A stretch of 64,000 nucleotides of DNA from Caulobacteraceae bacterium (GTDB taxonomy: Bacteria > Pseudomonadota > Alphaproteobacteria > Caulobacterales > Caulobacteraceae), in NCBI GenBank assembly GCA_947475465.1, contig CANJLK010000013.1, positions 1 to 64,000 on the forward strand, in the 5' to 3' direction. A program made the translations under genes and the position numbers. Shown here one piece after another: positions 53,399 to 61,474 of the stretch (position 1 is the stretch's first letter; each line of letters opens with the position of its first letter). Under the pieces are notes generated by a model that saw only the letters and a list, made by a program, of their open reading frames with translations, was not told where the DNA came from and made no database searches.

Positions 53399-54772
53399 CT
53401 ATGACGCGGTGACCGGCGCCCCCGCCGGCGACGCCGCCGGCTGGGCGTCTTCGGCGACGATGGCGCGGAACGCCGGCAAGGCGAACAGCGCGAAGACCGC
53501 CCCAAGCAAGCCGGCGCAGGCGCAGACGAGCGGCAGGGAGAAGTTCACCAGGGCCGGGTCCTTGAACCCATAGTCCGTGACCAGGGCTACGATGGTCGGC
53601 CCGAAGCCCAGGCCGAACCCCGACAGGCAGAAGGTGTACAGCGACCCCACGATGCCGCGCATGCGGTTCGGAGTGGCGAAGATCAGCGCCGAGGTCGCGA
53701 TCGCCTGGGGAAAGCTGTAGCAAAAGGTCGAGGCGGCGGAGAGCGCGAGCGCGGCCGGGAAGGTCGGTGCGAAGGGCAGGGCGACCATCACCGCAATCAT
53801 GGCCAGGGCGACGAAGACGACGCACATCAGAACGCTGGTCTTTGGCCACCGGCGCGCAAGCAGACGGTTCACCGTCGGGCCGGCCAGCACGCCCACGCAG
53901 CCGCTGAAGATCTGCAAGGGTCCATAGATCACCCCCACTTCCTTGGCGCTCACTCCATAGGTCCGCATGAACAGCGACGGCATCCAGGCCGGCAGGCAAT
54001 AGAAGGTCAGCATGATCATCGCCATGGCGGCGACAAACGGCGCGTAGAAGGCGCGGCGGCGCCACAGGAACTGGCAGACCTCGATCAGGGTGAACCGCTC
54101 CTGCTCCACGCTCTCGGTGTCGAGCAGCGACCGGCGGGGCGGCTCGCGGATCAGCAAGAGGAGGAGCGCCAGCCCTATGCCGGGGGCGCCCATGACGATG
54201 AAGGTGATCTGCCAGGGCTTGAAGGCCGCAAGCATCGGCAGGACAGCGGCGACCGACGCGGCGGACCCCACGATCATCCCGCCCAGCATCAGCGCCAGGC
54301 CCCCGCCCACATACGGGCCGAGGAAATGGATGCTGTAGGCGCGCGGCAGGCGCTCCTTGGAGAAGTAGTCGGCGAGCAGTGAGGCCGCCGCCGGACCGAG
54401 CGCTGCTTCAGCCGCGCCGACCCCGGCGCGCGCGGCGAACAGGGTTGGCAGGTTGTGGGCGAGGCCGCACAGCATCGTGAAGACGCTCCACAAGAGCGCG
54501 CTGGCGACGATGACATTGCGCCGCCGGGCGACGTCGGCCAGACGACCGAAAACCGGCCCAAAGGCCAGATAGGCGACGATGAAGCCCGCCCCCTGCAGCA
54601 GGCTGAGCTGGGTGTCGCTGACCGCAAGGTCGTGCTTGATGGGATCGATCAGCAGGTTGAGCAGCTGGCGGTCGATGAACGACATTGTGAAGGCCAGCAT
54701 CAGCAGCCAGGCCACCAGCCAAGCGTACCCATTGTCCCGTTCGACGACTCCGCTCGGCTGTTGTCCTGTCAC
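53399..54772 (-). CDS. MFS transporter (spinster/organic-acid type)
   Basis: A 457-residue transporter with 12 helices. MLAFTMSFIDRQLLNLLIDPIK in helix 1 and GRLADVARRRNVI in loop 2-3 are typical of the spinster-like and hexuronate/aromatic-acid branches of the MFS. The large loop after helix 6 (PPRRSLLDTESVEQERFTL) is also usual for them. I start it at GTG 54772; a longer frame runs into the tRNA upstream area. Likely uptake of an organic acid used by the downstream enzymes. Confidence 0.85.
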   Translation of the reverse strand: MTGQQPSGVVERDNGYAWLVAWLLMLAFTMSFIDRQLLNLLIDPIKHDLAVSDTQLSLLQGAGFIVAYLAFGPVFGRLADVARRRNVIVASALLWSVFTMLCGLAHNLPTLFAARAGVGAAEAALGPAAASLLADYFSKERLPRAYSIHFLGPYVGGGLALMLGGMIVGSAASVAAVLPMLAAFKPWQITFIVMGAPGIGLALLLLLIREPPRRSLLDTESVEQERFTLIEVCQFLWRRRAFYAPFVAAMAMIMLTFYCLPAWMPSLFMRTYGVSAKEVGVIYGPLQIFSGCVGVLAGPTVNRLLARRWPKTSVLMCVVFVALAMIAVMVALPFAPTFPAALALSAASTFCYSFPQAIATSALIFATPNRMRGIVGSLYTFCLSGFGLGFGPTIVALVTDYGFKDPALVNFSLPLVCACAGLLGAVFALFALPAFRAIVAEDAQPAASPAGAPVTAS

Positions 54773-54919
54773 GCCCCGCCCCGTGGTCTCGATCGGCGGA
54801 TGACCCCCATCGCGCCGGCGGAGTCGTTGCTCCACGCCTGCGACCCTAGGCCTTTGTCCCTCGACAGGTAAGCGCCGACTTGATGCGCCGGTGGGCAACC
54901 GCTAGGACCTTCGCCGAGC

Positions 54920-54994
54920 GCGGGCGTAGCTCAGGGGTAGAGCACCAGCTTCCCAAGCTGGGTGTCGTGGGTTCGAATCCCATCGCCCGCTCCA
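54920..54994 (+). tRNA. tRNA-Gly (anticodon CCC)
   Basis: A 75-base tRNA with encoded CCA. The acceptor arms GCGGGCG and CGCCCGC pair fully, the D arm is GCTC/GAGC, the anticodon stem CCAGC/GCTGG encloses TTCCCAA (anticodon CCC for GGG codons), and the T arm has GGGTTCGAATCCC. Confidence 0.97.
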
Positions 54995-55043
54995 GTTCCC
55001 AACACCAGCCGGCTCAACGGCTCGGGCCGCGAAAGGCCCATCC

Positions 55044-55589
55044 ATGCCGCGCATCCCCGATCTGCAGGAAGCCACGCTCACATCCGAGCAGAGGGTCATC
55101 TACGACGAGATCGTCCGCGGTCCGCGCGGCGTGGTGGAGGGGCCGCTGCGTGTGTGGCTGAACAGTCCCAAGCTCGCCGATCGGGCCCAGGCGCTGGGGG
55201 CCTTCTGCCGTTTCGACACATCTCTGCCGCCTCGGCTCTCGGAACTGGCGATCATCACCATCGGGAGCTATTGGCGGGCCGGCTTCGAGTGGCATGCTCA
55301 TGCGCCACTGGCCGCCAAGGCGGGGATTTCGGCGGCGGCGATCGAGGCCATCAAGCGTCAGGACCCGTCACCGCCCCTTGCAGAGACTGACGAGCGCAGC
55401 GTCCACGCCTTCGCCTACGAACTGGTTCGCGAGCGGCGGGTGAGCGAGGGCGTCTTCGCCGACGCCCTGGCCGCCATCGGCGAGGTGGCGCTTGTCGAGC
55501 TTGTCGGGGTGCTGGGCTATTACAGCCTGATCTCGATGACGATCACTGCGTTCGAGGTGGCGGCGCCTGGGGGCGATCCCTTCGCCTGA
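55044..55589 (+). CDS. Carboxymuconolactone decarboxylase family protein
   Basis: A 181-residue all-helical protein of the CMD/AhpD superfamily: PRLSELAIITIGSYWRAGFEWHAHAPLAAKAGISAAAIEAIK. The usual CxxC of peroxidase members is absent; the position has WRAGFEWHAH, as in CMD enzymes. Such proteins decarboxylate aromatic-degradation intermediates or act as redox helpers. It starts 50 bases after the tRNA. Substrate unknown. Confidence 0.85.
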   Translation: MPRIPDLQEATLTSEQRVIYDEIVRGPRGVVEGPLRVWLNSPKLADRAQALGAFCRFDTSLPPRLSELAIITIGSYWRAGFEWHAHAPLAAKAGISAAAIEAIKRQDPSPPLAETDERSVHAFAYELVRERRVSEGVFADALAAIGEVALVELVGVLGYYSLISMTITAFEVAAPGGDPFA

Positions 55590-55689
55590 TCGGCGGTGCG
55601 CCGGCGTGCGTAGTTCACCTTAGGTGTTCGACCGGAATGGCGGGGCCTGAGGGCCGGTTCTAGCTTTTGGGCGTGCAAAGGAGCCGTCC

Positions 55690-55923
55690 ATGTCCGCCTC
55701 ACCGTCCGCCTGCCAACCGCATCCCGCCCTGGTGTCGCGCGCCGAGGCGCGCCCGGGCGTGGCGCCCAGCTACCTGCGGCTGACGCCGTCGGGCGAAGCC
55801 GACTGGACCGCCGACCCCGAGGCCGCCACGGCCTTCGAATCCATGCGCGAAGCCGCCCGTGCGGCGCTGCGCCTGCCTGCCGCGATGCGGGCCTATGGCC
55901 TGCCGATCGGCCGCCCTCACTGA
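55690..55923 (+). CDS. Small protein, family member 1 (paralog of 62859)
   Basis: A 77-residue hydrophilic protein with AAGGAG before its ATG. The C-terminal half reads PEAATAFESMREAARAALRLPAAMRAYGLP. A second protein in this window (62859-63050) has EAAARFQNLREATRAAMRLPSNVRAFALP, so the two share a pattern EAA-x-F-x2-(M/L)REA-x-RAA-x-RLP-x3-RA-x2-LP. I do not recognise a named family; a compact helix followed by an LP-rich end is likely. Confidence 0.7.
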   Translation: MSASPSACQPHPALVSRAEARPGVAPSYLRLTPSGEADWTADPEAATAFESMREAARAALRLPAAMRAYGLPIGRPH

Positions 55924-55968
55924 GGACGACCGGTTCCGGCCAGCCGGGGCAGGTAGTATGCTGGTCTC

Positions 55969-56445
55969 ATGTCCCGTCAGACCAGCGCCGGTATCCTTGT
56001 CTGGCGCGACGGCGCGGTCGGACCGCAGTTCCTGCTTGCCCATCCCGGGGGGCCGTTCTGGGCCGGCAAGGACGCCCAGGCCTGGTCGATCCCCAAGGGT
56101 CTGGTTGAGGCGGGCGAAGACGGCCTGGCCGCGGCGTTGCGCGAATTCGCTGAGGAACTAGGGCATTCCATCGCGGGCGCGGCGACGCCCTTGGCCCCCT
56201 GCCGGACCAGCGGCAAGACGATCCTGGCCTGGCTTCTCAAGGCGGACCTCGACGTCAGCCACATCCGCAGCAATCAGGTGCAAATGGAATGGCCGCCGCG
56301 CTCGGGACGCATCGCGGTCTTTCCGGAGATAGACCGCGCGGCCTATTTCGACGCGCGGGACGCCCTGGTCCGGGTTCACAAGGGTCAGCGCCCCATCCTT
56401 GTCGAGGCTATGACGCGGCTCGGGGCGCCGCCGGCGGTGGACTGA
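55969..56445 (+). CDS. Nudix hydrolase
   Basis: A 158-residue pyrophosphohydrolase. The Nudix box GLVEAGEDGLAAALREFAEELG fits GX5EX7REUXEEXGU completely. The start SAGILVWRD and the VEAMTRL end resemble diadenosine-polyphosphate or NTP-like hydrolases of the DR1025 type (predicted). Substrate unknown. It follows the small protein by 45 bases and ends seven bases from the convergent Crp/Fnr gene. Confidence 0.9.
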   Translation: MSRQTSAGILVWRDGAVGPQFLLAHPGGPFWAGKDAQAWSIPKGLVEAGEDGLAAALREFAEELGHSIAGAATPLAPCRTSGKTILAWLLKADLDVSHIRSNQVQMEWPPRSGRIAVFPEIDRAAYFDARDALVRVHKGQRPILVEAMTRLGAPPAVD

Positions 56446-56451
56446 AGGGGT

Positions 56452-57162
56452 TCAGTGCTCCGGCAGCAGCCGTTCATAGGTGTCGCGGATCACACCATAG
56501 CATTCGCAGGCCTGCTGCTCGAGTATGGCGCGCTCGACAATGTCGACTACTCCGCGCCGATAGCGGATCGCGCCCTTCTCCTGCAGTGTGCGCGCGACCG
56601 CGGTGACGGTGGTCCGCTGCACGCCCAGCATGTCGGCCAGGAACTCCTGGGTGAGCGCCACCGTGTCGGTGGAGATGCGGTCGTGACAGGTGAGCAGCCA
56701 GCGGCAGAACCGCGCCTCCACCGAATGCAGGGCGTTGCAGGCCACCGACTGGATCGCGTGTCCGAACAGGGCCTCATTGTGGCGGTCGATAAGGTCGCGG
56801 ATCCGGGGGCTCTTCTCCCAGGCGTCGTGCAGTTGGGAAGCGCTGATCCGCGAGGCCCGGGTCGGCGTCTGGACGATGGCCCGCGACAGCGACTGGCGCG
56901 GCGCCACCGCCGCCATCAGCCCCAGGGCGCCTTCGCGGCCGATGGTGGCGCTCTCGATGGCCGCGCCGTTCTCCATCAGGGTCATCAGGGAGATCACCCC
57001 GTCATGGGGGAAATAGACGGTCTCGATCCGGTCGCCCGGGTCATAGAGCAGGCGGCCGCGCTCAAGCTCCGCCGGCGTCAGGCACGAGGCGATCAGCCCG
57101 AAGTCCTCGGCGGGCAAAGATTCGAGGAGGCGGTTTTGCAATGTGGGAAATGGCCTTTGCAT
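56452..57162 (-). CDS. Crp/Fnr-family transcriptional regulator
   Basis: A 236-residue regulator with an N-terminal cyclic-nucleotide-type barrel (about 20-130: RGRLLYDPGDRIETVYFPHDGVISL, GREGALGLMAA) and a C-terminal winged helix (LTQEFLADMLGVQRTTVTAVARTLQEKGAIRYRRGVVDI). The pattern matches a large alphaproteobacterial subgroup lacking the Fnr iron-sulfur cysteines. The start is ATG at 57162. The 279-base gap upstream contains a palindrome that may be its own target. Confidence 0.88.
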   Translation of the reverse strand: MQRPFPTLQNRLLESLPAEDFGLIASCLTPAELERGRLLYDPGDRIETVYFPHDGVISLMTLMENGAAIESATIGREGALGLMAAVAPRQSLSRAIVQTPTRASRISASQLHDAWEKSPRIRDLIDRHNEALFGHAIQSVACNALHSVEARFCRWLLTCHDRISTDTVALTQEFLADMLGVQRTTVTAVARTLQEKGAIRYRRGVVDIVERAILEQQACECYGVIRDTYERLLPEH

Positions 57163-57225
57163 CGGGAACACGAAACGTCGCGGCAGAGCTTCGGTTTCAA
57201 GTTATCGATGAGGGCTGGCAAAAAC

Positions 57226-57241
57226 TGTCGAGGACTCGACA
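57226..57241. promoter_or_regulatory. Palindrome upstream of the Crp/Fnr gene
   Basis: TGTCGAG-GA-CTCGACA, perfect 7-base arms with a 2-base centre, about 64 bases before the Crp/Fnr ATG. Crp/Fnr sites usually carry TGTGA or TTGAT half-sites, so binding by that regulator is only one option. The rest of the 57163-57441 gap holds a GGCCGG/CCGGCC stem (57350-57366) and nothing else I recognise. Confidence 0.4.
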
Positions 57242-57441
57242 TTCACGGCGCAGAAGTGACGAAATCCAGTGAGCGCGAAAATATTCCCTTCAAAACGTCG
57301 CGTAGGATGAATGACGTGGCGGGAACCCGACAATAGCTCAGCCGAGCCTGGCCGGCTAAACCGGCCCCGAAACACCATTTGAAAGGCCACGGCGGCCGAG
57401 AATCACTATTCCCGGCCGCGAGGCGTCCAAGCAAACCGAAG

Positions 57442-57939
57442 CTAGTGCAGGTCGAGATGCGCCCGCCCGCCGAGGTCCGGCGTCGTGTGGGTGGCGTTGG
57501 CCTTGGCGATCTCCCAGGCGAACTTGGTCAGGCCGCCTTGCGAAATCCACACCTCGGCATCGACGCAGTCCATGCGAAGCAGGGTCAGCATCGGGTCGTC
57601 CTTGCCGCCCGGGTACCAAGCTGCGACCACGGCGTTCCAGTACTTGTCGATGCGCGCCTTGTCGTGGTCGAGCGTAAGGCCGCCGCCGATGCAAGCCTGC
57701 AGGTCGTCGACTTGAAAGACGAACATGGCGCTGGCGCCCGCGCCGATGTCCTGGACCAGATCTGTGTCCTTGCGCGTAAAGAACCAGATCTGGCCGGCCT
57801 CGCGCTCGACGAAGGCGGTCATCGGCTGGAAGTGCTGGCCGGAGTTGGTGAGGCCGAGCATGCCGGTCCCCCCGCGCTTCTTGATCTCATGCCACAGGCG
57901 GTCCTGGACGGCAGTCTGGTCGTTTATGTCGGTGCTCAT
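57442..57939 (-). CDS. Pyridoxamine-5'-phosphate-oxidase-fold protein (general stress type)
   Basis: A 165-residue FMN-binding split-barrel protein, like general stress protein 26. HEIKKRGGTGMLGLTNSGQHFQPMTAFVE, IWFFTRKDTDLVQDI and MFVFQVDDLQACIGGGLTLDHDKARIDKYWN match the group. It probably binds flavin and reduces an unknown compound. Start ATG at 57939. It follows the SulP gene on the same strand by 56 bases. Confidence 0.85.
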   Translation of the reverse strand: MSTDINDQTAVQDRLWHEIKKRGGTGMLGLTNSGQHFQPMTAFVEREAGQIWFFTRKDTDLVQDIGAGASAMFVFQVDDLQACIGGGLTLDHDKARIDKYWNAVVAAWYPGGKDDPMLTLLRMDCVDAEVWISQGGLTKFAWEIAKANATHTTPDLGGRAHLDLH

Positions 57940-57995
57940 GTGACGCTCCGGGGTTAGGGTCGCAGTGCTCAACCCCGTCGGCGCCGCCCGGTTCC

Positions 57996-59291
57996 TCAAT
58001 GGGGTCGCGCGGCGCCCCGTCGCGAAAGCGTGGCCGCAAGCGCCAGGAGGGCGGCGAGAAGGCAGCCTGTGAGGATGCCGCTGGTGAGGTCGCGCACCAC
58101 AGTCAGCCCAAAGGTGACGAGCATCACCGCGCCGGTGCGCCAGTGTTTCAGCAGCCTGACGAGGTCCGGCTTCTCGGTCATGTTCCAGGCGACGAGCACC
58201 AGGACGCCGGCCAGGGCGGGGAGCGGCACGAAGCTGGCCAGAGGCGCGGCCACGGCCAGGAAGCCCAGCAGGAAGACGGCGTGCAGCATCCCCGACACCG
58301 GACTGCGGGCGCCCGCCCGAACATTTGTCGCCGTCCTGGCGATGGTCCCGGTGACGCTGATACCGCCGAAGACCGCCGATCCCATGTTGGCGACGCCTTG
58401 GGCCACGAGCTCCATGTTGGAACGATGACGCCGCCCGGTCATGCCGTCGGCCACGACCGCCGAAAGCAGCGACTCGATCCCCCCCAGCAGGGTGAAGGTC
58501 ATGGCGGTCGGCAGGACGGCCAATATCCCGGCCCAGGTGAACGCCGGCAGGTGCGGCATGGGCAGGCCATGCGGTATGCCGCCGTATCGGGTGCCGATTG
58601 TCGCCACCTGAAGGTGTAAGGCCAGCGCCGCGACGGACGCCAGCGCGACCGCAATCAGCAGCGACGGCCAGAGCGGGCGCCACCGCCGGATGGCGACCGT
58701 CACGGCGATCACGGCGATCCCCATCCCGAAGGCGGCGGGACTGGCGCTGGGCCAGGCGTGAACGAGAACCGGGATCTTGGCGAGGAACGCGCCCGGTTCC
58801 GCGCCGGCCAACCTGAGGCCGAAAAGATCCTTGAGCTGGCTCGCCAGGATGGTCACCGAAATCCCCGCCGTGAAGCCCACCGTGACCGCGTGGGGGATGT
58901 GACGGATCAGGCCGCCCAGCCGCGCCAGACCCACGGCCGTCAGCATCAGTCCCGACAGGAAGACCGTGAGCAGCAGCCCGTCGAGCCCGAAGCGGGCGGC
59001 GGTGGCGGCCACCAGGACGATGAAGGCGCCCGCCGGTCCGCCGATCTGGAAACGGCTGCCGCCCAGGGCGGAGACCAGAAAACCGCCGACGATCGCGGCG
59101 TAGAGGCCCCGCGCCGGGCTGACGCCAGAGGCGATCGCGATGGCCATGGACAGGGGCAGGGCGACGATCGCCACGGTGAGACCGGCCATGGCGTCATGGC
59201 GCAGGTCCGCCAGCCGGTAACCCTCCATGAGCATGGTGGCGAGCTTTGGCCGGTAGAGCTTGGCCGATGCCGCGAGGGCCGCTTCTGGCAT
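57996..59291 (-). CDS. SulP-family anion transporter without STAS domain
   Basis: A 431-residue membrane protein with the SLC26/SulP core: MEGYRLADLRHDAMAGLTVAIVALPLSMAIAIASGV, GGSRFQIGGPAGAFIVLVAA and PHAVTVGFTAGISVTIL. The transport domain is complete, but the chain stops at about 431 with no C-terminal STAS domain (usual length about 500-570). It transports an anion such as sulfate, bicarbonate or a dicarboxylate. STAS-less forms exist, so this may be natural. Confidence 0.88.
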   Translation of the reverse strand: MPEAALAASAKLYRPKLATMLMEGYRLADLRHDAMAGLTVAIVALPLSMAIAIASGVSPARGLYAAIVGGFLVSALGGSRFQIGGPAGAFIVLVAATAARFGLDGLLLTVFLSGLMLTAVGLARLGGLIRHIPHAVTVGFTAGISVTILASQLKDLFGLRLAGAEPGAFLAKIPVLVHAWPSASPAAFGMGIAVIAVTVAIRRWRPLWPSLLIAVALASVAALALHLQVATIGTRYGGIPHGLPMPHLPAFTWAGILAVLPTAMTFTLLGGIESLLSAVVADGMTGRRHRSNMELVAQGVANMGSAVFGGISVTGTIARTATNVRAGARSPVSGMLHAVFLLGFLAVAAPLASFVPLPALAGVLVLVAWNMTEKPDLVRLLKHWRTGAVMLVTFGLTVVRDLTSGILTGCLLAALLALAATLSRRGAARPH

Positions 59292-59439
59292 TCACCGCCA
59301 TCCCATGACGCCGGCAAAACCGCCGACTTGGGCTGAGCGTAACGGACCGGGTCCGACGGCGAACCCTGGGGCCAGTACGGAAGCCCGGCTTGAGTTTCGG
59401 GCGAGATCACCCCAGATGACCGGCTCAGGAGACCTGTCG

Positions 59440-59955
59440 ATGATCCGCAAAGCCGCTGCCGCCGCCCTCATTCTCGGCCTCATCGCCCCAGGGCTGTCCG
59501 CCGCCGCCCCGGCGCCCAAGATGGCGATCGACAGCTTTGCCCAGCTTGAGACGCCGCTGCCCTATCCCTATGACGAGGCCGCTGACGCTGATGCGGCGGT
59601 GGCCAAGGCCAAGGCGCAGGCCAAACGCGCCGGCAGGCTGCTGATGATCGACCTCGGCGGCAATTGGTGCGGCGACTGCCGTATCCTGGCGGCGACCATT
59701 GAACGGCCGGAACTGAAGGCCTTCCTCGACAGGCGCTACGTGATCGTCTCGGTGGATGTGGGCCGGTTCGACAAGAACCTGCAAATTCCCGCCCGCTATG
59801 GGATCACCAGCCGTCTTGAGGGCGTGCCCGCCTTGCTGATCGTCGATCCCAAGACCGATCGCCTTCTGGACGCCGGGCGAGTGTCGGCCCTGAAGGACGC
59901 CCGCCACATGACGCCGCAGGGACTCGCCGACTGGCTGGCCCAGTGGCCGAAGTGA
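59440..59955 (+). CDS. Exported thioredoxin-fold protein
   Basis: A 171-residue periplasmic thioredoxin-like protein. The signal peptide is about 1-22 (MIRKAAAAALILGLIAPG, cleaved after AAA). After a helical lead-in, LLMIDLGGNWCGDCRILAATIE places the redox pair at about 77 and 80 (WCGDC), and VPALLIVDP supplies the cis-proline. CGDC with an acidic residue is unlike cytosolic thioredoxin CGPC. Start at 59440 is chosen because CAGGAGAC lies nine bases upstream. Confidence 0.87.
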   Translation: MIRKAAAAALILGLIAPGLSAAAPAPKMAIDSFAQLETPLPYPYDEAADADAAVAKAKAQAKRAGRLLMIDLGGNWCGDCRILAATIERPELKAFLDRRYVIVSVDVGRFDKNLQIPARYGITSRLEGVPALLIVDPKTDRLLDAGRVSALKDARHMTPQGLADWLAQWPK

Positions 59956-59959
59956 TCTC

Positions 59960-60262
59960 CTAGGCGGTCAGCCACCGGCGGGGATGCTTCCAGCCCAGCG
60001 CGCGGGTCTCGCCCGGCGCCAGTCCCAGCATCCGCATCTTGTTCAGAGTCAGCGGCCTTATGGCCTCCACGGGCTCCTGGCCGGCCACGGGACTTGAGGC
60101 GATGCGGCCCACTTCCGAAGCGCGATCGACGGCGGTCCACTCCGCCTTGCCTTGGTCCAGGTGGCCAACCGCGAAATAGTGGAGCAGCGGTTTGGACTCG
60201 CCCGCGATCTCCACCAGGACGCCGATCAGCCAGCCGCCTTGTATGGGGACGGCGATGTTCAT
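59960..60262 (-). CDS. Hypothetical protein
   Basis: A 100-residue soluble protein (MNIAVPIQGGWLIGVLVEIAGESKPLLHYF...) with mixed beta-rich start and a Trp/Arg-rich end. No motif I can name. ATG at 60262; a GTG three codons upstream is possible. It faces the convergent thioredoxin-like gene four bases away. Confidence 0.55.
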   Translation of the reverse strand: MNIAVPIQGGWLIGVLVEIAGESKPLLHYFAVGHLDQGKAEWTAVDRASEVGRIASSPVAGQEPVEAIRPLTLNKMRMLGLAPGETRALGWKHPRRWLTA

Positions 60263-60403
60263 CGGGCGCACCCGCCGGCCCGCTGGGCTGAGACGTGGGA
60301 GGCGCGGGCCAGGGCGGTTGTTTGCATCGGCCTAGCTAGCCGGGCCGGGCGCCTTCCGCCAAGGGATCTTGCGGCCGCCCGCGCGGCCTCCCGGATGAAG
60401 GGG

Positions 60404-61096
60404 CTAGGCCTTCGAGGCGCGCGCGTAGCGGCGGTTGGCTTCGCCCCAGGCGCCGATCTTCATGAAGGCGTCGACGTAGGCCGCCGCCTTGGCGCCGTAA
60501 TCCATCTGATAAGCGTGCTCATACATGTCGAGCGCCAGGAGCGGTGTTCCGCCGGCCAGGGTCTGGGTGTGATCCGAAGCCCAGGTGTTCACAAGCCGCC
60601 CGTCATGGGGACTGTAGGTCAGCAGCACCCATCCCGATCCGCCGCCCAGCGCCTTGCCCATGCCCGCAAACTCGGCGGCCCAGCGATCGACGCTGCCGAA
60701 ATCGCGTTCCAGCGCCTGGGCGAGGGCCGGGCTTGGCGGGGTCGGCCCGGCGAGACCCGCGAAATAGATTTCGTGCAGGATCATCGAGTTCCAGGCGATC
60801 AGCTCTTCCCGCTTCAGGCCGTTGATCTGAAAGTTGGGAGCCGTGGCCGGATCGAGCCTGGCGAACTCCGCGCGGATCGCACCCAGCCGCTTCACGGCGC
60901 TCACGTAGTTGTTGTCGTGGTGGCTGACGAGCAGCTTCTCGGAGAGGCCGGGCACGCCCTTGGGATCGAAGGGCAGGGCGACCGGCGCGAAGGCCGCGGA
61001 CGGCGCGGTCTGGGCCTGGGCCGTGGCCGCAAGGGCGGCGCCGGCGAGCGTCATGCCGCCCAGGAGAAGCCGGCGGTCTATGGTCGGTCGGGTCAT
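60404..61096 (-). CDS. Exported Fe/Mn superoxide-dismutase-like protein
   Basis: A 230-residue protein with a Tat-like leader (IDRRLLLGG near 6-14, cleavage after AQA about 28). The SOD fold is recognisable, with candidate metal ligands His 59 (SHHDNNYV), His 108 (ILHEIYF), Asp 190 and His 194 (LDMYEHAY). Aligning from the first His pair without gaps, the second-shell His and Tyr of ordinary SODs fall on Asn 63 and Ala 67. The Trp of DVWEHAY is Tyr. So the metal site is kept while proton-relay residues differ. It may be periplasmic and of altered activity. It is 13 bases after the DUF3147 gene. Confidence 0.82.
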   Translation of the reverse strand: MTRPTIDRRLLLGGMTLAGAALAATAQAQTAPSAAFAPVALPFDPKGVPGLSEKLLVSHHDNNYVSAVKRLGAIRAEFARLDPATAPNFQINGLKREELIAWNSMILHEIYFAGLAGPTPPSPALAQALERDFGSVDRWAAEFAGMGKALGGGSGWVLLTYSPHDGRLVNTWASDHTQTLAGGTPLLALDMYEHAYQMDYGAKAAAYVDAFMKIGAWGEANRRYARASKA

Positions 61097-61109
61097 CTTC
61101 TTGCTCCGG

Positions 61110-61460
61110 TCAGAGGCGCAGTCCCAGGCGGGGACCGATCCAGGTCATCATCAGATAGAGGGCGATGGTAAGGCCGCAGCCGGCGCCCAAAGCCACCCAG
61201 AACGGGGCCCCGCGCTTCAGCATGGCGGGGATCAGCAGGAACATCGGCAGGGACGGCAGGACGTACCAGAACGTGGCCCCGGCATGGATCGCCATGCGCT
61301 CAGGATCGCGGGTGTCGCGCCACAGCCAGATCATACCCAGCACCGAGACCAGGGGCAGGGACGCGATCAGGGCGCCAAATCCGGGCGCGCGCTTGGCGAC
61401 CTCGGAGACCGTGGCGATGATCACCCCCGACAGCGCGGCCTTCAGGATCAGGTAGAGCAT
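61110..61460 (-). CDS. DUF3147-like membrane protein
   Basis: A 116-residue protein with four hydrophobic segments: LKAALSGVIIATVSEVAKRAPGFGALIASLPLVSVLGMIWLW, then FWYVLPSLPMFLLIPAMLKRG and GAGCGLTIALYLMMTWIG. The first-helix and SEVAKR pattern matches the DUF3147 family. Function unknown. Tightly placed between the methyltransferase and SOD-like genes. Confidence 0.75.
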   Translation of the reverse strand: MLYLILKAALSGVIIATVSEVAKRAPGFGALIASLPLVSVLGMIWLWRDTRDPERMAIHAGATFWYVLPSLPMFLLIPAMLKRGAPFWVALGAGCGLTIALYLMMTWIGPRLGLRL

Positions 61461-61474
61461 GGAGCTGCCCCGGA

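Noticed and set aside
60152-61171. Long plus-strand frame opposite the SOD-like gene
   Set aside because: Antisense to the SOD-like gene and without motif.
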